Assembly (NCBI RefSeq): GCF_003725995.1
Contig: NZ_QIBX01000010.1
Location: forward strand, 28,447-92,446
From: Slackia equolifaciens
Lineage (GTDB): Bacteria; Actinomycetota; Coriobacteriia; Coriobacteriales; Eggerthellaceae
DNA: 64,000 nt
Reading direction: 5' to 3'
Part shown: positions 44,362 through 52,821 of the stretch, piece by piece
How the letters are laid out: each line of letters begins with the position of its first letter
Numbering within the stretch: the stretch's first letter is position 1
The notes under the pieces: model-generated
Seen by the model: only the letters and a program-made list of their open reading frames with translations
Database searches by the model: none
Told to the model about the DNA's origin: nothing
Translations under genes and position numbers: made by a program

Positions 44362-45285
44362 TCAGAACCCCCACATCTTCACTTCGGGCTCCAAGCGCAC
44401 GCCGAACTCATCAAACACGCGATTCTGCACATCGACAATCAGCTGACGCACATCGGCCGCCGTAGCGTCCCCGGCGTTTACCACGAACCCGGTATGCTTG
44501 GTCGACACCTGCGCACCGCCTACGCGATAGCCGCGCAAGCCCGCATCCTGAATGAGCTTGCCGGCAAAATACCCCTCAGGTCGCTTGAACGTACTGCCGG
44601 CGCTAGGCATTTCGAGCGGCTGCTTCTCCTCGCGACGAGCCTTAAGATCGTCCATGCGGTCTTTGATAGCCGCCGCGTCATCGCGCGCCAGATCGAGCAC
44701 CGCCTCAACAACAATGTAGCCCGCATCCCCCATCATCGAATGACGGTACGACCAGTCAGCCTCCTCGCGGCTCACGCGCACCGATTCGCCCGCAGGAGTC
44801 ACGCACGCAAGCTCGACGCACACATCCTTGAACTCACCGCCATATGCGCCCGCATTCATGATGGACGCGCCGCCGATGGTGCCAGGAATGCCGCTCGCAA
44901 ACTCGAATCCGGCGAGCCCCGCTTCGAGGGCCACACGCGCCACCTGGGCATTCGTCGCACCCGCCTGCGCGACGATGCGCGTATCCTCCACGCGCACGGA
45001 AGCCATGTTGTCCAGAATCTGCATCACCACGCATCGCAGTCCCGCATCGGCCACCAGAAGATCGCTTCCATTGCCCACCACGGCAAGCGGCGCGCCCGCT
45101 TCGTCGCACGCGCGGACAACCGCCGCCACCTCATCGGCGGTACGGGGCATCACATACGCATCGGCAGGGCCGCCGATTTTAAACGTGGTATGCGCGCTCA
45201 TAGGCTCGTCTGCACGCACGTTTTCTTCTCCGACGATTCGTGCGAGCACTTGAATCAAATCAGGGCTTACGACAGCGTTCGCCAT
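44362..45285 (-). CDS. murB: UDP-N-acetylenolpyruvoylglucosamine reductase
   Basis: FAD enzyme that reduces UDP-GlcNAc-enolpyruvate to UDP-MurNAc in peptidoglycan synthesis. Motifs: TTFKIGGPADAYV, VVGNGSDLLVAD, FASGIPGTIGGASIMNAGAYGGEFKD, YRHSMM and the catalytic region GSTFKRPEGYFAGKLIQDAGLRG (quoted in part, residues 225-247). The short C terminus without the extra Tyr loop indicates a type II enzyme. The ATG at 45285 has AAAGGAAG upstream; upstream in-frame ATGs at 45309 and 45339 are less likely. Confidence 0.94.
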   Translation of the reverse strand: MANAVVSPDLIQVLARIVGEENVRADEPMSAHTTFKIGGPADAYVMPRTADEVAAVVRACDEAGAPLAVVGNGSDLLVADAGLRCVVMQILDNMASVRVEDTRIVAQAGATNAQVARVALEAGLAGFEFASGIPGTIGGASIMNAGAYGGEFKDVCVELACVTPAGESVRVSREEADWSYRHSMMGDAGYIVVEAVLDLARDDAAAIKDRMDDLKARREEKQPLEMPSAGSTFKRPEGYFAGKLIQDAGLRGYRVGGAQVSTKHTGFVVNAGDATAADVRQLIVDVQNRVFDEFGVRLEPEVKMWGF

Positions 45286-45449
45286 ATTCTTCCTTTCAAC
45301 CGAACTCATATGTCGAGCATACCGAACGAAAGGCGTCAAATGTACGGTAAAACGTCATTCAGGAAACGATTTCACCGTTACAATGACGTCCTTTCAAATA
45401 GAAAAAGGAGGCATCCTCGAGGACGTCCCTTGGGCACTCCTAGGAGTCC

Positions 45450-45809
45450 CTACAGCAAAGCCGCTTCCCACTCGGGCTCCTTAAAGCCCACGAGAACAAA
45501 GCCCTCGCCCACCACCAGCGGACGCTTGACCAGCATGCCGTCGGTTGCCAGAAGGTCAAAGCACTCCTCATCGGTCATGCCGGCATCCAACTTGGCCTTA
45601 ATCCCCAGCTCACGATACTTCATACCGCTCGTGTTGAAGAAGCGGCGCACGGGAAGGCCGCTCGCCTTATGCCATGCGGCAAGCTCGGCCGCCGTAGGGT
45701 TCTCCTCCACGATATGGCGATCGACGTATTCCACGCCATGCTCGTCCAGCCACTTCTTTGCCTTTTTGCATGTGGAGCATTTGGGATACTCAACGAACAG
45801 TACGGTCAT
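45450..45809 (-). CDS. ArsC/Spx-family thioredoxin-fold protein
   Basis: A 119-residue protein with the N-terminal redox motif YPKCSTCKKAKKWLD, then DRHIVEENPTAAEL, RRFFNTSGMKYRELG and LVKRPLVVGEGFVLVGF (the conserved RP motif). This is the YffB/Spx/ArsC-like family. Thiol-disulfide or reductase activity is likely; the CxxC and no typical Spx context argue for a reductase-like role rather than an RNA polymerase regulator. AAGGAG precedes the ATG, which overlaps the TGA of the FAD protein. Confidence 0.85.
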   Translation of the reverse strand: MTVLFVEYPKCSTCKKAKKWLDEHGVEYVDRHIVEENPTAAELAAWHKASGLPVRRFFNTSGMKYRELGIKAKLDAGMTDEECFDLLATDGMLVKRPLVVGEGFVLVGFKEPEWEAALL

Positions 45810-47515
45810 ACACCGCTCCTTTCTTTCTTGAACGCCTGCATTACGGCCTCGGCAACACGCAGGCCGTCGGTCGCGGCGGACATGATGCCGCCCGCATAGC
45901 CCGCGCCCTCGCCGCACGGAAACACGCCGGAGCACAGAGCGCCGTTGGCAAAATGCGCCTGCAAGGTCTCCTTGTCGCGCACGATGCGCACCGGGCTCGA
46001 GCTACGCGCCTCGACGCCAGTCAAAATCGCATCGGGCGAGGCAAACCCGTGCAGACGCCTGTCGAACTGCGGAAGCGCCTCGGCGATCGAATCCGCCACG
46101 AACGCGGGCAGCACATCGCGCAAATCGCCCCAAGCGACTCCGCGAGCGTACGACGGGCGAACGGGATTGCGCGCTCCCGCATCCGAACTCGTTGCGCGGT
46201 GCGTCAGAAAGTCCCCCACGCGTTGGGCTGGCGCCGCATACGTTTTGCCGCTCGCGTCATACGCCGCGCGCTCCATGAGGCGTTGCAGCTCGACGCCGGC
46301 GAGCACGTCATCGCCCGGCAGGTCACGATCCTCAACGCCCACGAGCACCGCCGCATTGGCGTTCTCGCCGTCGCGCGCGAAACGGCTCATCCCGTTCACG
46401 CACACGCCGCCCTCCTCGGATGCCGCGCACACCACCTCGCCGCCGGGGCACATGCAAAACGTATACACCCCTCGTCCGTCAGGGAGATGCGCGGCAAGCT
46501 TGTAATCCGCCGCGCCGAGGGCGGGGTGATTGGCAGCCGCGCCGTATTGGGCGTGGTTTATGAGCTCCTGTGGATGCTCTATGCGCACGCCCACCGCGAA
46601 CGGCTTGCGCTCCATGAGCAGCCCGGCATCGCGCACTTCTTCGAACGTGTCGCGGGCGGAATGCCCGCAGGCGAGCACGCACGCATTCGTTTTGATCGTG
46701 CGTTCCCCGCCCGATGGATCGGTCACACGCACGCCCGTAAGCATGGCGCCCTCGAAGCGAAATCCCTCGAAGCGCGTCCGAGGCATCACCTGGCCGCCCA
46801 TGCGCTTGATTTGCTCGCGCAACGACGACACGATATCCACCAGGTTGTCGGTACCCAGATGCGGCTTCGCTTGCCACAGAATCTCCTCCGGTGCACCGGC
46901 ATGAACGAAAATGCGTAACACGTCTTTGCAGCGCGGGTTCTTGATGTTGGTGGTCAGCTTGCCATCGGAGAACAGCCCCGCCCCGCCTTCGCCGAACTGG
47001 ATATTGCATTCAGGATCAAGAGGGCCGCCCGCATTGAAACAATCGATGACCTGCATGCGCCTCTCGGCCAAATCGCCGCGCTCGAGCACGATGGGCTTCG
47101 CGCCGAATCGAGCAAGCGCCCACGCGCAGAACAAGCCGGCAGGGCCCGCGCCTACCACCACCGGGCGCGGCGGAACCTCGAAAGGCTTACCGAAGCGGTA
47201 CTCGCCCAAAGAGCTGTTGAACCGGAGCGGGTGGAATGCATCGTCGCCATCGCCCAAATCCTTCAGACGTGCCTGCCCCTTCGCGCCGCGTGCAAGGACC
47301 GCCCTCTCCGTCTCGCCCGCCAGCTCCACTGCGAAGGCGGCGACGAAATGGACGTCGCTCTTTTTGCGCGCATCCACGCTGCGCTTTGTCAAGCGCATAC
47401 GAACGATGTCGCTCGAATCCAGCCCCAGCGCATGCGCAACGGCATGCCTTTCCAAGCTTTCACCATCCGCCAGCCCCGCATCGAGGGGAAGGCGCACGTT
47501 GCTCACTTCAATCAT
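45806..47515 (-). CDS. FAD-dependent oxidoreductase (COG2509-like)
   Basis: A 569-residue flavoprotein. An N-terminal domain of about 95 residues precedes the dinucleotide-binding motif VVVGAGPAGLFCAWALARFG and PIVLERG; GGAGLFSDGKLTTNIKNP, LACGHSARDTFE, and the C-terminal GVFPCGEGAGYAGGIMSAATDG complete the FAD fold. This group is widespread but functionally uncharacterised. AGAGG precedes the ATG. Its stop overlaps the ATG of the ArsC-like gene. Confidence 0.88.
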   Translation of the reverse strand: MIEVSNVRLPLDAGLADGESLERHAVAHALGLDSSDIVRMRLTKRSVDARKKSDVHFVAAFAVELAGETERAVLARGAKGQARLKDLGDGDDAFHPLRFNSSLGEYRFGKPFEVPPRPVVVGAGPAGLFCAWALARFGAKPIVLERGDLAERRMQVIDCFNAGGPLDPECNIQFGEGGAGLFSDGKLTTNIKNPRCKDVLRIFVHAGAPEEILWQAKPHLGTDNLVDIVSSLREQIKRMGGQVMPRTRFEGFRFEGAMLTGVRVTDPSGGERTIKTNACVLACGHSARDTFEEVRDAGLLMERKPFAVGVRIEHPQELINHAQYGAAANHPALGAADYKLAAHLPDGRGVYTFCMCPGGEVVCAASEEGGVCVNGMSRFARDGENANAAVLVGVEDRDLPGDDVLAGVELQRLMERAAYDASGKTYAAPAQRVGDFLTHRATSSDAGARNPVRPSYARGVAWGDLRDVLPAFVADSIAEALPQFDRRLHGFASPDAILTGVEARSSSPVRIVRDKETLQAHFANGALCSGVFPCGEGAGYAGGIMSAATDGLRVAEAVMQAFKKERSGV

Positions 47516-47607
47516 CGGACACCTCTTAAAAGAGCCCGCCTCCACGCGAGACGGGCTGAAGGCCTTTTTGATACGCCGCGAACCGCGCTGCGTATGGCAG
47601 GCGGCAC

Positions 47608-48849
47608 CTACTCAGCGAATGACTGCCAGGCGATGCCGGCAGCAGCGCGCCCTGCGAGCATGCCGCTCGTCCATGCCCAATGCAGGTTGTAGCCGCCGCA
47701 GCGCCCGTCCACATCGAGAGCCTCGCCGCACACGTACAAACCGGGGTGCGCGATGCACTCCATCGTATGGGGATCGAACTGCTTCACGGCGTAACCGCCG
47801 CGCATGACCTGGGCCTGCTTGGGGTCGGCTATGCCCTTGACCTCAAGCCCGAACGATTCGGACACCATGGCGAGCACCACGGCCTCTTGCTCGGCTATGA
47901 TGGGCTCGTCGGGGTTGAGCCCGGCCGCAACCACCACCGCGCGCGCGACGCGTGACGGCAGCATGCCGGACATGACCTGGACCGCCGTGCGATCGGGATG
48001 CGCCATGGCGGTATCATAGATGAAGTCAACCTTCTCCTGCGGATCCATATCGGGAAGCAGGTCTATGAAAACCGTTTGGCCCGGGCGCACGTAGCGTGAC
48101 ATGTCGAACGCCGCTATGCCGGAAATACCGTAGTCGCGGAACAGAACCTCGCCGCGCGTCTCGGGGCCCACCGACACGTCATCGTGCTCGGGGTCGGCCA
48201 CATCAAGCCAGGCATCGCGCAAATCCTGCGCATCGACATCCAGGTAGAGGCGCGCGCGGACGCGAATGCCCGAAAGCCCCTTGATGGCTCTCGTGTCGCA
48301 CTTGAGCGCCGCAAGCACCGGACGCGCCTGCTTGCACGCAACATCAGACGGCAGCAAGCCCTTGGGGGGATTGCCCCCTACGCACACGACTACGGCGTCG
48401 AAGCGCTCCGTGGAGCCATCGTCCATACGAACATCCCACGAGCCGTCCTTCGCCGCTGCGACTGCGGCAACGCGCACGCCGCAGCGCTCAACCGCCCCCG
48501 CCTCGGATGCAGATAGCCTAAGCAGGTCGAGCACGGTGGCCGCCTTGCCGCTATACGGGTAGATGCGGCCCTCTTCCTCCTGGTAGCACAAAAGCCCCAT
48601 TTCGGAGAAGAACAGCTGCACCTCCTCCGGAGGAAGCGTGTTCATGGCCTCCTGGACGAACGCGGGTCGATTGTAATCCTCTGCGAAAATATCCGCGTTG
48701 CTCAGGTTGCATCGGCCGTTTCCTGTGGCAAGAATCTTCTTGCCCGTGCGATCGGCTGCCTCAAGAATCTCCACCTGGGCGCCCGCGCGCGCCGCTTCTA
48801 TGGCGCATGCCAGACCCGACGCTCCACCCCCGATAACGGCTATGCGCAT
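47608..48849 (-). CDS. BaiN/YhiN-family FAD oxidoreductase
   Basis: HI0933-like flavoprotein: N-terminal IAVIGGGASGLACAIEAARAG, ILATGNGRCNLSNADI, FSEMGLLCYQEEEGRIYPYS, and the C-terminal GLYVCGEALDVDGRCGGYN with LHWAWTSGMLAG. A family member (BaiN) was reported to reduce bile-acid intermediates in gut bacteria, but most are of unknown function. The ATG at 48849 has AGGAGG seven bases upstream, located inside the end of the Cys-rich gene. The 413-residue size is normal. Confidence 0.88.
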   Translation of the reverse strand: MRIAVIGGGASGLACAIEAARAGAQVEILEAADRTGKKILATGNGRCNLSNADIFAEDYNRPAFVQEAMNTLPPEEVQLFFSEMGLLCYQEEEGRIYPYSGKAATVLDLLRLSASEAGAVERCGVRVAAVAAAKDGSWDVRMDDGSTERFDAVVVCVGGNPPKGLLPSDVACKQARPVLAALKCDTRAIKGLSGIRVRARLYLDVDAQDLRDAWLDVADPEHDDVSVGPETRGEVLFRDYGISGIAAFDMSRYVRPGQTVFIDLLPDMDPQEKVDFIYDTAMAHPDRTAVQVMSGMLPSRVARAVVVAAGLNPDEPIIAEQEAVVLAMVSESFGLEVKGIADPKQAQVMRGGYAVKQFDPHTMECIAHPGLYVCGEALDVDGRCGGYNLHWAWTSGMLAGRAAAGIAWQSFAE

Positions 48850-49097
48850 GACTCGGCCTCCTTGATCGTGGGGCCATGCTGGATGAAGAACGTGCACGTA
48901 CGGCAGATTTCCTTCACCGGCACGCTGCGATCGACATCGGGGTTGTCGAACATCGCCAGCCCGTACGCCACCTGGTGCGTCGGACGATCGCAGGCCGCAA
49001 AGTTGCAGTCAGGCGGACACGGCTCGCCGGGAGTGTTGTGGGGGCAGCGACTCTGCATCTCCTCGTCGCAGCCACGCAAATCCCAACAATGCGCCAT
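48840..49097 (-). CDS. Small cysteine-rich protein
   Basis: An 85-residue protein with nine Cys and four His: MAHCWDLRGCDEEMQSRC, then PCPPDCNFAACDRPTH and VKEICRTCTFFIQHG. It probably binds an Fe-S cluster or zinc. Its 3' end overlaps the start of the BaiN-like gene by 10 bases, so the two are translated together and may act together in a redox reaction. Function unknown. GAAGGAGGA stands upstream of the ATG. Confidence 0.75.
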   Translation of the reverse strand: MAHCWDLRGCDEEMQSRCPHNTPGEPCPPDCNFAACDRPTHQVAYGLAMFDNPDVDRSVPVKEICRTCTFFIQHGPTIKEAESCA

Positions 49098-49268
49098 GAT
49101 GGTCCTCCTTCGGTCGAATTGCTTGCCGCCTCACATAATACGCGGAAGCGGCGCTCTGCTGCCAAATCACCACCGTATCGGCAGTTTTTCAAAGCGAATG
49201 AGTCATGCGCCAGAAAAGGGCGTTCGATGTCCCGCGCCCTGCCGCCGCCGATCCTCCAAAGACGGCGA

Positions 49269-49363
49269 GACGCGACGAGGCTCGAATCAGCCCCGCTGCA
49301 TGGCTATGCGCATCGCGCGCTGCACCATGCCACGAGCGGCTAGATTCGACGCCTCGTCGCGTC
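49269..49363. repeat. 13-base perfect inverted repeat
   Basis: GACGCGACGAGGC (49269-49281) and its complement (49351-49363), with further partial matches outward (TCGAATC), enclose about 70 bases in the 331-base gap between the Cys-rich and NifU-like genes. Nothing else is seen in that gap. Confidence 0.5.
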
Positions 49364-49394
49364 GCAACGGCACAAGCGCCTTCGTGGCATCACA

Positions 49395-49425
49395 AATAAA
49401 ACGCCGCCCACAGAGGACGGCGTTT
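49395..49425 (-). terminator. Terminator of the NifU-like gene
   Basis: AAACGCCG (49399-49406) and CGGCGTTT (49418-49425) form the stem; on the minus strand it continues TTTTATTTG. It begins three bases after the gene's stop. Confidence 0.85.
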
Positions 49426-49428
49426 AAA

Positions 49429-49662
49429 TTAACCTGCGTTGACTACGCGCGTCACGCCCGGCACGTGCTCCTTGAGGATACGCTCAACGCCGGCGGTGAG
49501 CGTCATCTGGCTCATAGGGCATCCCTTGCAGTGGCCCTGCAGCTCAACCGTCACCACGCCGTCATCGGCCACGTCGATCAGCGCCACATCGCCGCCATCG
49601 GCCTGGAGGCTGGGGCGAATGAGGTTGAGAACCTCAGAAACCCTCTCTTTATCGATTGCCAT
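49429..49662 (-). CDS. NifU C-terminal-like Fe-S scaffold protein
   Basis: A 77-residue protein with LIRPSLQADGGDVALIDV and the CxxC motif GHCKGCPMSQMTL of the NifU/Nfu domain, which binds and delivers an Fe-S cluster as a dimer. The length fits stand-alone Nfu proteins. GGAGAA precedes the ATG. Neighbours (desulfoferrodoxin, Cys-rich protein, FAD enzymes) are all redox or Fe-S related. Confidence 0.93.
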   Translation of the reverse strand: MAIDKERVSEVLNLIRPSLQADGGDVALIDVADDGVVTVELQGHCKGCPMSQMTLTAGVERILKEHVPGVTRVVNAG

Positions 49663-49787
49663 GGGAGTTCTCCTTTTCTATCGCAGCGGCCTAAGCCGCC
49701 CGTTCAATACCGCACACATTGTAACGCACGCCGCCCCATCCCCGATGGAATGAAGGCGGCGTGCGCGAAAAACGGGAATTCGACCTG

Positions 49788-50168
49788 TTACAGTTCCTTG
49801 ACCCACAGACCGTGCAGGTTGCAGTACTCGTACACCTTGACAGCGGCATCGCCCTCAGCCAGCTCGAAATTGGCAACGGGCTCATCGGACGCGGTCAGGC
49901 TGGCAACCTGATAGCCCTTATTGGTCACCAGGACGATGAACTGAATCAGGTGCGCCTCGGTCATGGGATGGGCGACCTCGCCCACCTGGACATGAACGTG
50001 CGAGCCCTCGACAGACACAGCGGGCACGTGCTTTTCGAGCGCGCCGTCGGTGGCGCCGGCAACCAGCTCAACCATACGCTCGCCGCAGCACATCATCGGA
50101 ACGCCGGCGTCAACCACCTTGATGGCGATGTTTCCGCAGTGCTCGCACTTGTAAAACTTGATTTCCAT
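49788..50168 (-). CDS. dfx: Desulfoferrodoxin (superoxide reductase)
   Basis: Reduces superoxide to peroxide without making oxygen, protecting anaerobes. The N-terminal desulforedoxin domain has FYKCEHCGNIAI and MMCCGERM (four Cys for the first iron). The catalytic domain has EKHVPAVSVEG, the His ligands SHVHVQVGEVAHPMTEAH and the C-terminal YEYCNLHGLW with Cys and His ligands. GGGGGA stands upstream of the ATG at 50168. With rubrerythrin it completes the detoxification route. Confidence 0.96.
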   Translation of the reverse strand: MEIKFYKCEHCGNIAIKVVDAGVPMMCCGERMVELVAGATDGALEKHVPAVSVEGSHVHVQVGEVAHPMTEAHLIQFIVLVTNKGYQVASLTASDEPVANFELAEGDAAVKVYEYCNLHGLWVKEL

Positions 50169-50386
50169 AATATCCCCCTCTGAAGGACGGTCGGAAGGCT
50201 GGGCCCTCCTTGTAAATTCGGCGTCTGTCGCCGATTGGTACCATACTATCGCGCCGCGACGTAAACTCAAGCGATTCTGGCGAACCGTGCCCATATCGTA
50301 ATGTGGATGCTGCACGAAAGCCGGTGGAGGCTTTCCTTGGCAGCTCGCTCGAAACGCGCCTGCATGCGCATCGCGATGCTTATATG

Positions 50387-51220
50387 TTACTGCTTTTGTT
50401 CCATTTCGGGAATACCCTGCTGAGGAAGCTTCATCTTAAGGGCATAAATGAGTATCGCGATGCCGGCTATCACCAGAGGCAACGAGAGGAGCTGCCCCAT
50501 GGTGAGCCAACCGCCCCACAGATAACCCAGCTGCACGTCGGGCTCGCGGATGAATTCGACCAGGAAACGGAACGTGCCGTACATAATCAGGAACAATCCG
50601 AAATGCGTGCCGCGCGGCAGCGGTGGCTTTTTTCGGGAGAGCGCGAACAAAACCACGAAGATGACCACGCCCTCGAGCAGCGCCTCATAGAGCTGGGAGG
50701 GATGGCGCGCGACCTCGCCTGCGGCGCCGCCGAACACCACTCCCCATGGCAAATCGGTTGGTGCGCCCCACAGTTCGCCGTTGACGAAGTTGGCGCAGCG
50801 CCCGAAGAACAATCCGATGGCGGCACCCACGCACCCCATGTCTGCCAGCGTCAGGAACGGGATGCGCGTGATCTTGGCCGCGATCATGCCGCCCGCCAGC
50901 ACGCCGATGAGGCCCCCATGGAAACTCATGCCGCCCTCGTTGAACGCAAGAATCTTTTCCGGATGCTGGAGATAGTACCCATCGCCGTAGAACAGCACGT
51001 ATCCGAGGCGTCCGCCCAGAATCACGCCAATGATCACGGCGAACACGATAGTGAAGAACGAATCCTCGTCCACGCGCACCTTCCAGCGCTTGGCAAGGTT
51101 CGCTATAACCAGAAACGCGCAGATGAAGCCCGCGATATATGCGAGGCCGTACCAGCGCACCGCGAACGGCCCCACCTGAAACGCTATGGGGTCGAGCATC
51201 TGATAAAGATCGTTAAGCAT
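50387..51220 (-). CDS. lgt: Prolipoprotein diacylglyceryl transferase
   Basis: Adds diacylglycerol to the lipobox Cys of prelipoproteins, such as the two binding proteins in this window. Seven membrane segments are expected. Signature region: GGMSFHGGLIGVLAGG and FFGRCANFVNGELWGAP (residues 141-157), where the Arg and Asn are essential in the family. The 277-residue length is typical. It is 44 bases after the LCP gene on the same strand. Confidence 0.95.
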   Translation of the reverse strand: MLNDLYQMLDPIAFQVGPFAVRWYGLAYIAGFICAFLVIANLAKRWKVRVDEDSFFTIVFAVIIGVILGGRLGYVLFYGDGYYLQHPEKILAFNEGGMSFHGGLIGVLAGGMIAAKITRIPFLTLADMGCVGAAIGLFFGRCANFVNGELWGAPTDLPWGVVFGGAAGEVARHPSQLYEALLEGVVIFVVLFALSRKKPPLPRGTHFGLFLIMYGTFRFLVEFIREPDVQLGYLWGGWLTMGQLLSLPLVIAGIAILIYALKMKLPQQGIPEMEQKQ

Positions 51221-51264
51221 TAAAAACCTTTCCGGCGTCCCCGTTGGCCGCCTATTGCCAATCG

Positions 51265-52812
51265 CTAGAGCGCCTCATCCGAGGAAGCCGCCGCGCCGCC
51301 ATCGGAGGCGGCCTCATCATTCGCGCCGTCAGAAGAAGACGCGCCCTCATCGCCCGACTCCCAATCCGACCCGATGACCACCAGGACATCGGTGTCGAAC
51401 GTGTAATGGATGGAATCCCACACCGCTCGCCCATGCCCCAGCAGGGCAACCACGGCGTTCGCCTGCTGCTCGAGCTCTTCATCCTTATAGATGACGAGCG
51501 TCTCATCGTAGACTTGCATATTGGCGTTGCCCACGGTGTCCACCTTGAATCCGCCGTCCTCGAGCATGCTCGCCGCCTGTGCGGCCGCGCCCTCGATTCC
51601 GCCGCCGTTGTTCACAGTGATAGTGAACGAATTGACATCCACCGATGCCACTACATCCTCGAGGGATTCCTTGGGAGTCTGACCCTGTTTGACGCGCTCC
51701 ATCATGGAGGTCCAGGACTCCCGCTCGACCGATACCACCCGCACGCCGTTCGACGTGGACGACTGCACGGGCATGGCACCCGACATGACCGACCCGAGCT
51801 CAAGGCCGCGCAGCGATTGGACGAAGGAGCCCAACGCGCGCACGTTCATATCGGTTTTCAGGCAATTGGCGATCTTATCCATTTCGAGGTAGTAGCCTAT
51901 GCCGTTAAGCGTCGACATCTTAGAGAGCATGCCCGCGGCCACTTGCGCCATGTGCGCCGCCCTGGTCTCGTCAGGCTGGTCGAAATCGTTGGCGCGACAC
52001 AGGAAGAGCGCCTGCTGGCCATTGATGATCTGCGCACCCGCGGAAAGCATCATATCGCCCGCATCGGGGTCGGCCACATCGGAGTCGAGCGTCACGTTAA
52101 CGCCGCCGAGCGCATCCACAAGCCCCTCGAGGCCCGCCGCATCGGTGCGTGCGTAATGGACCGCCTGGACGCCCGCCAGATTCTCGACCGCCTGCACCAA
52201 AGCCGCATCGCCGCCCTGGGCGTAGGCGTCAGAGAGCGTTTGCGTATCATCGGGCAGCGTCACGGCGCCCGGTATGGCGACCACCGTCGCCTGACCGCTT
52301 GCCGTATCGGTTCGTACGAGCGCCACCGCCTCGATGGCGCCGGGGTCGTCGAAGCTCGCAGCAAGCACGGTGTATTCCGCCGTACCCTGGGCATCCTCCG
52401 CAGGGGCGAGCGCGTCGCTAAGCGCTCCGCCATCGGATATAACGAGACGAGAGTCGATATTGCCCAAATACACGAAACAGGCGGCAACGCAGGCAACCAC
52501 CAGCACGACGGCAGCAAGCGCTACGCCCACGATCGCCTTGCGGCGCCTGCCCGCGGCAACCGAGCGCTTCAGGTAATCGCGCTGCCCGATGCGGTTCTCG
52601 TATTGCCGGCGGCTCTCGCGCGTCGAGGTGCTGGGCAGCACCTGGTGAATCTCGCCGCGCTGGGCATTGCGGGCGCGACGCGTGTCGGAAAATTTCCGCT
52701 TACGCGAATAAAGCGACGAGGATTCGCTAGGAAGCTGGCTCTTAATCGTGGCCTGGCGCACCTGGCGCGAGGTCCGTTTGAATTGTGAGCTGGACGGTCG
52801 GCGTGTCACCAT
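51265..52812 (-). CDS. LytR-CpsA-Psr family protein with LytR_C domain
   Basis: Membrane-anchored protein: about 90 basic, Ser/Arg-rich cytoplasmic residues, one membrane helix (about 93-115), an LCP domain (about 135-330) and a LytR_C domain (about 345-470). LCP enzymes attach teichoic acids or other polymers to peptidoglycan. Here the usual SIPRD motif reads AIPGAVTLPDD; ALVRTDTASG and LCRANDFDQPDETRAAH retain some of the conserved Arg. Activity is thus uncertain. It follows murA by 9 bases. Confidence 0.8.
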   Translation of the reverse strand: MVTRRPSSSQFKRTSRQVRQATIKSQLPSESSSLYSRKRKFSDTRRARNAQRGEIHQVLPSTSTRESRRQYENRIGQRDYLKRSVAAGRRRKAIVGVALAAVVLVVACVAACFVYLGNIDSRLVISDGGALSDALAPAEDAQGTAEYTVLAASFDDPGAIEAVALVRTDTASGQATVVAIPGAVTLPDDTQTLSDAYAQGGDAALVQAVENLAGVQAVHYARTDAAGLEGLVDALGGVNVTLDSDVADPDAGDMMLSAGAQIINGQQALFLCRANDFDQPDETRAAHMAQVAAGMLSKMSTLNGIGYYLEMDKIANCLKTDMNVRALGSFVQSLRGLELGSVMSGAMPVQSSTSNGVRVVSVERESWTSMMERVKQGQTPKESLEDVVASVDVNSFTITVNNGGGIEGAAAQAASMLEDGGFKVDTVGNANMQVYDETLVIYKDEELEQQANAVVALLGHGRAVWDSIHYTFDTDVLVVIGSDWESGDEGASSSDGANDEAASDGGAAASSDEAL

Positions 52813-52821
52813 GGGCGACGC

